From the NCBI RefSeq assembly GCF_026151205.1, contig NC_087075.1:10090303-10154302 (forward strand): a stretch of 64,000 nt of DNA. The letters run 5' to 3'. This document shows positions 43,695 to 53,600 of this stretch, in pieces. Origin of the DNA: Bolinopsis microptera (taxonomy: Eukaryota > Ctenophora > Tentaculata > Lobata > Bolinopsidae). Position numbers and translations under genes: made by a program. Positions within the stretch are counted from its first letter, which is position 1, and each line of letters opens with the position of its first letter. The notes beneath the pieces are model-generated. The model saw only the letters and a list, made by a program, of their open reading frames with translations. It did no database searches and was not told the DNA's origin.

Positions 43695-44845
43695 CTAAGC
43701 ACTCCTCCCCCATGGCCTAATCATTGATGAATACCAAATAGAAGATCCTCGTAAATACGTATCTTTCCTTGATATAATGTTCACCTGCGCTTCCTTAGGC
43801 TCCCTCCAAACGGATTTGTTCATGAAGAAAATGGACTCTCGTTCATACCTACACTTTAAAAGCTCCCACCCTACCATATCTATTCCGGTATCGTGTACTC
43901 TCAAGTCTCAATGCCTTAGACTCAGAAGGATCATCAACTGCCAAGAACGCCTGAAAGAACACCTCACCAACCTCAAAAAAGCCTTCCTTGCCGCGTGTTA
44001 CCCTAGGAAAATGATTGAGAACATTAGTAATAAAGTTCTCAATTCAGCAAGATCACTGTCACGCAAAGTTCAGGCTCCTGATGACCAGACACCATTACAT
44101 CTTCCAATCAGGGTCATATCTACTTATGGTAGTGATGATGATCTGGTGTATGTGACTTAGAAGTATGAAGAACACCTCTCAAGAACAAGGAGTTTCAGTG
44201 AAAGTGACACTGCTGAAACATCCCAAGAGACCTCCTCAACAGCTGCCACGCCTAGGAAGAAAATATTCAGTTACACAAAGAAGACAGGGCCAAGCCTAAA
44301 ATCTCGACTCGTCAAATTGAAAGAACTTGCTTTAGGAGCTAAAGGAACTTGCTTTAGGAGTACAACCAGCAAATGCCATATGCCAAGATGCAAATGCTGT
44401 GAACTTGTCAAAGGCACCCATGAATTCAAAGTGAACGGCAAGAAGGTTAAAGCTTCTCCTGGAAACTGCCAGAGTTACAACATCATTTATCTGTTCCAAT
44501 GTAGTGTCTGTGGAAAGGCTTACGTCGGTCGCACTACTCGCTCTCTACGGCCGTTAGGACTGGAGAACATAGTGTCAAATATTATAAACTTTTAAATGGT
44601 GATAAGGTAGATGAAACAAGTGATGAATATAGTTTGGGCTTACATTTGTTGGATCATGGTTTTAGACAAATTAAAGGGAGGATTTTAACAAAAATTTTAA
44701 TGTGTCAATTATTGATAATTCTAGTCCTAAAATTTTGGATGTCCGTGAACATAAATATACTCAACTACTCAAGACTTTAAAACCTTTGGGATTAAACACT
44801 ATAAATTTTTTTGGCCTTCCTTTACTCCTAACATCTTAATTTTAA
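43695..44845 (+). pseudogene. Penelope-like element, 3' portion with GIY-YIG domain
   Basis: 43710-44160 encodes the end of the reverse transcriptase/thumb: DPRKYVSFLDIMFTCASLG, KKMDSRSYLHFKSSHPTISI and LRLRRIINCQERLKEH. After a stop, 44317-44595 gives a Cys-rich stretch (CHMPRCKCCELVKGTHEF) and then NIIYLFQCSVCGKAYVGRTT, the GIY-YIG-like nuclease core (IIY...YVG). A frameshift follows, then GLHLLDHG, VSIIDNSSPKILDVREHKYT and LLKTLKPLGLNTINFFG to a terminal stop, as expected at a Penelope-like C-terminus. Several frame breaks make it non-functional. It is a different lineage from the copy at 16080-17580. Confidence 0.75.
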
Positions 44846-45376
44846 TTTTATAACCGTTTTAAGACTGTCCAGGTTTTTAAAGGAATTTTGGGTTTTACTA
44901 ACTATTTACAATTTTTAGGGCTTATGTCACTGAAGATGACGCCTTGCAACATGTTTGACGATAGCCTGTAAATTGATAGTTTGATCTCAGTATTTACAAC
45001 AAATCATCTAGCTTGATTGATTCAAAGGGAGACAAAAATTCCTCTCAAGCTGACTTCAGACTTGATGTTTTGAGATTGTACAGTGTACACGTGTCCTGTT
45101 TCCTGTTCCCATGCTACACTTCCTAGTATTGCGCATCCTGTGATTGAAGTTATATTAATAATTAAACAATATTTTATACATGAAAAACGCTTCTCTTGGA
45201 TCATATGATGATGGAGTCTCTTCGGCCTACAATCTATATAATTGAATAACAGTCATGTTACATCTTTCTGTTACTAAAAGTAAAACGTTAACAATATCAA
45301 ATAAAAAGCTTGTAGTTGTAAATACAGATACAAATTAAACAATCATGATAAGCAGAAACTTCTTAGATCCTTCCGA

Positions 45377-45437
45377 TTGAGGAATGAAAAAGTTGTTATC
45401 AACATAATATGTTGATAACAACTTTTTCATTCCTCAA
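45377..45437. repeat. Perfect 61-base palindrome
   Basis: TTGAGGAATGAAAAAGTTGT ... CAACTTTTTCATTCCTCAA: 30-base perfect arms meet at TAATA. It lies just left of the inverted-duplication cluster. It could form a cruciform or hairpin. Confidence 0.9.
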
Positions 45438-45560
45438 TGATTATTATATCTTAGAATGTGGTTGGGCTGTGATTTATCGACCATGAGTACCAAGAAAGCA
45501 GATATTTGAATTGACTAGATTTCCACTGGTAAGCGACTCGGAAAATCATGGGCCGGCATA

Positions 45561-45632
45561 GTGCCGGGGCGGGTATGATCCGCCAACCTCCGAGTTACAT
45601 GCCTGGTGCTCTACCAATTGAGCTACCGGCCC
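45561..45632 (-). tRNA. tRNA-like sequence (threonine-like TGT anticodon), probably tRNA-derived repeat
   Basis: Folds as a 72-nt cloverleaf. The acceptor GGGCCGG pairs with CCGGCAC except one mismatch. The D arm is GCTC-AATTGGTA-GAGC, with a strong A box (TAGCTCAATTGG). The T stem GGCGG/CCGCC is fully paired. The anticodon stem has an A-C mismatch, base 33 is A instead of the near-universal U, and the T loop is ATCATAC and not TTCRANY. The B box is therefore poor. This looks like a tRNA pseudogene or SINE head more than a working tRNA. Confidence 0.45.
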
Positions 45633-46174
45633 TATTCAGCTCAGGAATTTCTTGCACGCCTATCAGTAAGCAATCGTGTTGTTATCTCATATCTGCTGCT
45701 ATTAGTATACTGCATTATATGCAGCTGGGATACTCACTGCCATATTTGTGAGTGTGCATACTGCGTGTAATGTTTTTAATTTGCCCATGATTTTCCGAAT
45801 CGCTTACCAGTGGAAATCTAGTCAATTCAAATATCTGCTTGCTTGGTACTCATGGTCGATAAATCACAGCCTAACCAGTAACCACATTCTTGATCAGACA
45901 TGTGCATACGCCATCTGGGAGCCGTCAGTTGAGCTTGCTCTCTGACTCGTGGGTTGAAAACATCGTGTACAGTACTTCGTGAGTAGTACAGTACTTCACA
46001 ACGATAATCCGCCTCCCCAATCTCAAATTAAAATCATTACACACAGTATGCACACTCACAAATATGGCAGTGAGTATCCCAGCTGCATATAATGCAGTGT
46101 ACTAATAGCAGCAGATATGAGATAACAACACGATTGCTTACTGATATGCGTGCAAGAAATTCCTGAGCTGAATA

Positions 46175-46246
46175 GGGCCGGTAGCTCAATTGGTAGAGCA
46201 CCAGGCATGTAACTCGGAGGTTGGTGGATCATACCCGCCCCGGCAC
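46175..46246 (+). tRNA. tRNA-like sequence, inverted second copy
   Basis: Same cloverleaf as 45561-45632 on the opposite strand, differing by one T-stem base (GGTGG, a G-U pair). The same departures (A33, A-C in the anticodon stem, unusual T loop) are present in both copies, so they were there before the duplication. Confidence 0.45.
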
Positions 46247-46500
46247 TATGCCGGCCCATGATTTTCCGAATCGCTTACCAGTGGAAATCTAGTCAATTCA
46301 AATATCTGCTTGCTTGGTACTCATGGTCGATAAATCACAGCCCAACCACATTCTTGATCAGACATGTGCATACGCCATTTGGGAGCCGTCAGTTGAGCTT
46401 GCTCTCTGACTCGTGGGTTGAAAACATCGTGTACAGTACTTCGTGAGTAGTACAGTACTTCACAACGATAATCCGCCTTCCCAATCTCAAAATATTATAT

Positions 46501-47460
46501 CTTAGTAAATATATAGACTATAGTGGGGAAAAATAAGTACTGAGACTGACGTCTACTTCCTAAAATGGGATTTTGTCAAATGCAGCGCCTTTGGAAAAGG
46601 GCATGTGATTATAAAATCTTACCTCTAGCGTTCATACAAAGACACCATTTATTCCCATATTTTCGTTGGGAACGGTTAAATCAGTGCACCTTCAAAACTT
46701 GTGTAATAATTAATGAGGCTTAGGATTACCACTACCAGGGGCTAGCAAATAGTATAACTATTACTTACTCCCATTTGTGATTGTCTATTTCAAGACACGC
46801 TCTTTAAATATATTACATCATTTTATTCAAGTTCCAGATGAACCCCCATCGTGCAAAGAAATCAGCTTCGCGATATAAAATCGGTAAATTTGTCTGTAAC
46901 CATGATTTCATCGAAACTAAAATAGTTTTAATTTAAGGTTTGGTACCATAATGGACTTTATCGGAGCGGAAAACGTTTAAAAAAGGAGCCAATAGTTAGC
47001 GAGGAAATCGTCGTCATCATTGATATGTTCCGAGACCGGAACAAGGCACGTCATGACAACGTACATGGCAAGGCTTGCCACGTGACTTCTTTATTAAAGT
47101 ACCAATGGAGATAACGCGGCTCATAAACTACTACCTTAACTCACAGATATAAGCGGAGCAGCTGAGTGGGTTAAAACATATGATCTCAATTTCTCTGCTT
47201 AGTGTTTATACTCTTATAGTTATACACAATGACAAAACTCACTATAAGCCACTGTGCTGCACTTATATGTTGCTATTTTGCATAGGCATACCACTAATCC
47301 GGTATTTTGAATTTTAATAATTAAAGTATAATTAATATAATATATTAAATAAATCGCACGTGTCATTAACATAACACATAAGTTTTCATAGATATTGTAC
47401 AACAAGCATGCACATATTTCATAACAATATTCACATATTAGATAACAACTATAGGTAACT
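46501..47460. other. Upstream flank of the GPCR gene, no recognised feature
   Basis: AT-rich. A minus-strand open frame at 47220-47405 has no recognisable family. No promoter motif can be asserted. Confidence 0.4.
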
Positions 47461-47464
47461 TAAT

Positions 47465-47604
47465 ATTTAACAAATATTCACATATTTAACAAATGTTTAA
47501 CAGATATTCACGTATTCAACAAATAATTATCAAATATTCGCATATTTGACAAATATTCACATATCTAACAAATATTCGCATATTTGACAAATATTCACAT
47601 ATTT
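47465..47604. repeat. ~20-bp AT-rich minisatellite directly upstream of the GPCR start
   Basis: Seven or so imperfect units of ATTCACATATTTAACAAAT end 8 bp before the ATG at 47613. The final TTTAG could serve as a splice acceptor for a 5'UTR exon; the TAG is also an in-frame stop that supports the ATG. Confidence 0.75.
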
Positions 47605-47612
47605 AGCAAGTC

Positions 47613-47689
47613 ATGGTACTCTCTTCCTTCCTAAGTTCGTCTGCTGACCGGCTACTGGGAGTAATCTTCTGTGTTATTGCTTTCACCGG
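47613..47689 (+). CDS. GPCR exon 1 (short N-terminus and start of TM1)
   Basis: MVLSSFLSSSADRLLGVIFC then VIAFTG, ending with a GTAAGT donor in phase 2. An in-frame TAG lies at 47604-47606. The segment is hydrophobic from residue 14 and continues into exon 2 to complete TM1. Confidence 0.8.
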
Positions 47690-50600
47690 GTAAGTGGCAA
47701 TACTGAAGTGAATAAATAGATAAATAAGTAAATTAATTTACTTATTTATTTAGTGATAAAACTCGAGTAAATATAACTGTTAACCTCCCTCAGTGTTACA
47801 TCTAACTTCGCTAACTGTTAACCTCCCGCAGTGTCACATCTAACTTCACTAACTGTTAACCTCCCTCAGTGTTATATCTAACTTCACTAACTGTTAACCT
47901 CCCTCAGTGTTATATCTAACTTCACTAACTGTTAAGCTCCCTCAGTGTCACATCTAACTTCACTAACTGTTAACCTCCCTCAGTGTCACATCTAACTTCA
48001 CTAACTGTTAACCTCCCTCAGTGTCACATCTAACTTCACTAACTGTTAAGCTCCCTCAGTGTCACATCTAACTTCACTAACTGTTAACCTCCCTCAGTGT
48101 TATATCTAACTTTGCTAACTGTTAACCTCCCTCAGTGTTACATCTAACTTCACTAACTGTTAACCTCCCTCAGTGTCACATTTAACTTCACTAACTGTTA
48201 ACCTCCCTCAGTGTCATATCTAACTTCACTAACTGTTAACCTCCCTCAGTGTCACATCTAACTTCACTAACTGTTAACCTCCCTCAGTGTTACATCTAAC
48301 TTCACTAACTGTTAACCATCCTCAGTGTCACATCTAACTTCACTAACTGTTAACCATCCTCAGTGTTACATCTAACTTTACTAACTGTTAACCATCCTCA
48401 GTGTCACATCTAACTTCACTAACTGTTAACCATCCTCAGTGTTACATCTAACTTTACTAACTGTTAACCTCCCTCAGTGTCACATCTAACTTCACTTACT
48501 GTTAACCTCCCTCAGTGTCACATCTAACTTTACTAACTGTTAACCTCCCTCAGTGTCACATCTAACTTTTCTAACTGTTAACCTCCCTCAGTGTTATATC
48601 TAACTTTGCTAACTGTTAACCTCCCTCAGTGTCACATCTAACTTCACTAACTGTTAACCATCCTCAGTGTCACATCTAACTTCACTAACTGTTAACCATC
48701 CTCAGTGTCACATCTAACTTCACTAACTGTTAACCTCCCTCAGTGTCACATCTAACTTTTCTAACTGTTAACCTCCCTCAGTGTTACATTTAACTTCACT
48801 AACTGTTAACCTCCCTCAGTGTCACATCTAACTTCACTAACTGTTAACCTCCCTCAGTGTCACATCTAACCTTACTAACTGTTAACCTCCCTCAGTGTTA
48901 CATCTAACTTCACCAACTGTTAACCTCCCTCAGTGTCACATCTAACTTCACTAACTGTTAACCATCCTCAGTGTCACATCAAACTTCACTAACTGTTAAC
49001 CTCCCTCAGTGTCACATCTAACCTTACTAACTGTTAACCTCCCTCAGTGTCACATCTAACTTCACTAACTGTTAACCTCCCTCAGTATCACATCTAACTT
49101 CACTAACTGTTAACCTCCCTCAGTGTCACATCTAACTTCACTAACTGTTAACCTCCCTCAGTGTCACATCTAACTTTTCTAACTGTTAACCTCCCTCAGT
49201 GTCACATCTAACTTCACTAACTGTTAACCATCCTCAGTGTCACATCTAACTTCGCTAACTGTTAACCTCCCTCAGTGTCACATCTAACTTCACTAACTGT
49301 TAACCATCCTCAGTGTCACATCTAACTTTTCTAACTGTTAACCTCCCTCAGTGTCACATCTAACCTTACTAACTGTTAACCATCCTCAGTGTCACATCTA
49401 ACTTCACTAACTGTTAACCTCCCTCAGTGTCACATCTAACTTTACTAACTGTTAACCTCCCTCAGTGTCACATCTAACTTCACTAACTGTTAACCTCCCT
49501 CAGTGTCACATCTAACTTCACTAACTGTTAACCTCCCTCAGTGTCACATCTAACTTTTCTAACTGTTAACCTCCCTCAGTGTCACATCTAACTTCACTAA
49601 CTGTTAACCTCCCTCAGTGTCACATCTAACTTCACTAACTGTTAACCTCCCTCAGTGTTACATCTAACTTCGCTAACTGTTAACCTCCCTCAGTGTCATA
49701 TCTAACTTCACTAACTGTTAACCTCCCTCAGTGTCATATCTAACTTCACTAACTGTTAACCTCCCTCAGTGTCACATCTAACTTCACTAACTGTTAACCT
49801 CCCTCAGTGTCACATCTAACTTCACTAACTGTTAACCTCCCTCAGTGTCACATCTAACTTCACTAACTGTTAACCTCCCTCAGTGTCACATCTAACTTCA
49901 CTAACTGTTAACCTCCCTCATTGTCACATCAAACTTCACTAACTGTTAACCTCCCTCAGTGTCACATCTAACTTCACTAACTGTTAACCTCCCTCAGTGT
50001 CACATCTAACTTCACTAACTGTTAACCTCCCTCAGTGTTATATCTAACTTCACTAACTGTTAACCTCCCTCATTGTCACATCTAACTTCACTAACTGTTA
50101 ACCTCCCTCAGTGTCACATCTAACTTCACTAACTGTTAACCTCCCTCAGTGTTATATCTAACTTCACTAACTGTTAACCTCCCTCAGTGTCACATCTAAC
50201 TTCACTAACTGTTAACCTCCCTCAGTGTTATATCTAACTTCACTAACTGTTAACCTCCCTCATTGTCACATCAAACTTCACTAACTGTTAACCTCCCTCA
50301 GTGTCACATCTAACTTTACTAACTGTTAACCTCCCTCAGTGTCACATCTAACTTCACTAACTGTTAACCTCCCTCAGTGTCACATCTAACTTCACTAACT
50401 GTTAACCATCCTCAGTGTCGTGGGCCCATACTTGTGCCGTGGGCCCATACTTGTGCAGGAGGTGCATTTTGCTCTCAACATCTGTGTTTTGGTGACCCTC
50501 AGGTCTTTTGATTACATACATTTTGTCGTAGAATTGTGTAAATTTGTATGTAATTGATCGATTTGAAAGATTTCAATAAAAACAAAACTTCACTAACTGT

Positions 50601-53600
50601 TAACCTCCCTCAGTGTCTCATCTAACTTCACTAACTGTTAACCTCCCTCAGTGTTATATCTAACGCTGTCATGACAGTTCACCTCTCCACCCTTTCCAAG
50701 CACCTGAGAACCCGGACCACCTCAATGCTCATTCAGATCTCTACAGCAGACTTTCTTACTTGTCTTACAGTGGCTCCTGTCGTTGCAGGTCAGTATTTTT
50801 TGTGTGATATTTTTAGAATTTAGATAATTACTTTACTCCGGTCTATCCAACAGCTGCAATCTGCATGGTTACATAGTTACTGGCAATTACAAATTTAGTT
50901 TAAACGTGTGATATTCAAATAGTGAATAGTCTTCAATATTTTTGCATGAAATTTTCGGAATCGAATTTTCTAAATCGCATTTCCACCTTATTGTAGGAAG
51001 CCGATTTTTAATTTAGGCCTCCACAAAATTTTGGCGGCCAAATTCCAAAATTTTCCCGGCAAAATTCAAGTTTGGTCACTGGTGTCCTAGTTTATTGGTC
51101 AACTGCTATCTCGAAATCAAGTTTCACAAAAAAATACCCATTGAAAATACTGATCTGATGTCTACCAATTCTCCCTCTCATATTCTCCATACTCTCAACA
51201 GTAAAACTCAATGCTAGTTGGGATGGGGAGTTCCAATCACTTCTAAGGATATGACCGAGCATTTTCCAGCGAGACTTAGCAACCCTCTCTGTTAATGGAG
51301 TCACCCCACAACGAGCATAAAGGTCTCGGTTACTGATGATTCGGGGATAAGTGGAGTTCATGATCCGCCTCAAATGTTTGCACTGACACACATCCACTTT
51401 CTGAAGGATTTTCTCTGGAGCGGCCAAGCTATTGCAGTTGTACAGCAGTACTGGCCACTGGGGTAACAAGGGCCTCGTATAACTTCACTTTGGTGTCCAG
51501 TGAAATTCGGGACTTTTCCAGCCAAACTTTGTTGTACTTTTCGAAAGCAACATTAGCTAGGATACAGCGGTGAAGTATGTCAGATTTGCTGCAAAGCCTG
51601 GATCCCAGTGACACACTCTTCCTCCATGGCTCTCTACCTCTTAATGGCTCTCCTTTCTCGTCGACATCTGTTTTGTCTGCTATATACTTATATAGAAACA
51701 GAAAAATTCAGTCTTGTCTTCGTTAACAAGTAGATCTCATTCAGCCAAAATCTCTCTGCAAATAGGCAGCATTTCACGCAGATTTTATTCGTCTTCATCA
51801 CCGAAATCTGCATCATCTGCATACTCCCATTCTATTGGCAAGAGAGAGTCTGGGTCAAAAGGAGGGTTTGGACGCAGGTAGTGAAATGATAACACTACTC
51901 TTAGGTGGTACAGTGCGCCAGCAAAGTATAGAGTATAAGTAAAACATGCCCCTGAAGCTGCATCACATTGGAAAGATCTGTTGGAGGTTTCAAACTCCAA
52001 AGAGATGGTTTAGTCAATATTAATTCTGAGCTTGGTATTTGACAACAAATACCTTGCTAACCTGATGTCATCGTCACAGCAACCAGCTTCCTTTAGCAAG
52101 TCAAGAATTACTGGTCGCTTTATGGTGTCAAAAGCTGAGCTCCTATCGATGCCCGTTTTGGAGAATTCCCATCTTTTCCCCTTCATTACAGATATATATG
52201 GCGTTGGGTCCATACAATATTCGCACAACTGTGACCTGCCTTGTACGCATTTTGCCAGGGTCCAGTATACTCAGCTATCTGTCTCCTGACCCTGTGAAGT
52301 GTTATAAGGGACAAGAGCTTCCTAGTACCGTTGAGTAGACATAGGGGCCTGAGACTTTTAACTGGGCCTTTGGGTTTGCCAGGTTTCTGCAGCAGTGGTG
52401 CCAAATATCCCTCTGTAAAAGATGGAACATGTTCATTACGCTCAAAAGATCGGTTAATGAGGGTAGCATATTGTCTCTAGAAATTTTCAGGAGCATATTT
52501 TAGGAGTTCATTGGGGATCTGATCTGGGCCTACTGCCTTACCATTCTTCAACTTTGAGGCTGTATACTGTACTTCTTCACAGGTTATAGGAGTCTGAAGG
52601 GGTCTAGGAGGTCCTATGAAGGGTTGCAAAGGGGGTTCTGGACTGGCATAGTGTTGCAAGAACCATTCTCGGAAATGGCAGCCTTCTCTTCATCGTTTCC
52701 AACGAGCTGATTGTCTGCGTTGAACACTGATATTGGTTCTGCTTGTTTATCAGTGGCAAGGGCACGTGTGGCTTCAAACTTACGCTTCGTGTCATCAGCG
52801 TTATTGATAGCATCTGCTATCTTGTTAGCATGTTCTGTCTCAAGTTCTTTGAGGCGTTTGTTGATGTTGTTCTTGAGTTTGTTAATGTTTCGTCGCAATT
52901 CAGTCCTATCACGCAGCATGTTGTCATTCAGTTGAAGTATCAGCTTGTGTCTTTCATCTGACATGCAACATACTTGAGGGTCTGATGAATGTTGAGTTTT
53001 TCTTTTTTTCTGTCTCATACCCACTGTGTTAGACGCAGCAGTTTTAACAGTTCCAAATAACTGCTCAAAGCCTGCTTTAACGTTAGGGGGAGTGGGTAGG
53101 CTGTCTATTTGCTGTGTGACAGCTTGGTGAAACTGGTTCAGTGGTTCTGTAACTCCTTGATGCAGACCAGGGACGTTGTGTTGTACTTTACGGTCTGAGT
53201 TTTTCTGCTTTTGTAGAGCTTAGTTTTCTGCCTGAGATCTATGGTAGCTTTCACGATTTTTTGATCTGAGTGTAGTTTTGCACCACCATAAGCCCTGGCA
53301 TCACTCAAAAATCAATCTGTGAAAACTTTTCTTGGTCTTTTTATCTTTGACCCAACCAGTTCTGGTAATGATGTGACGACTGAAATGGCGGAATGCAGTA
53401 TTTGCAGCAAATAAGTTATTGAACACAAGAAAGTTCAACAACCTCTCGCCGTTTTCATTCCTCCCACCAACGCCGTACCTTCTTAAGGGGGGGGGGGGGG
53501 GGGTTCACCCTGATTTTTTTGTGAAACTTGGTTTCGAGATAGCAGTTGACCAACAAACTAGGACCAGTGACCGAACTTTTGCGGGGTACCCGGACCCCAA

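Larger units (their letters stand above)
45439..46500. repeat. Cluster of direct and inverted duplications carrying a tRNA-like sequence
   Basis: Three block types are shuffled. Block P (TACCAGTGGAAATCTAGTCA ... GGTCGATAAATCACAGCC) occurs at about 45450-45548 (minus), 45786-45880 (plus) and 46256-46350 (plus). Block Q (tRNA-like part plus ~150 bp to GTGTGCATACTG) occurs at about 45550-45768 (minus) and 46036-46255 (plus). Block R (TTGATCAGACATGTGCATAC ... ATAATCCGCC) occurs at about 45890-46012 and 46350-46480 (plus). Copies are nearly identical. The small open frames here are all within the repeats. Confidence 0.85.

Noticed and set aside
44940-45010. Possible extra host exon after the Penelope-like element
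   Set aside because: No open frame or splice pair beyond the Penelope-like C-terminus.
47776-50417. Regular repeats suggestive of a CRISPR array
   Set aside because: Units are contiguous 38-bp copies with no unique spacers, in an intron of an animal gene.
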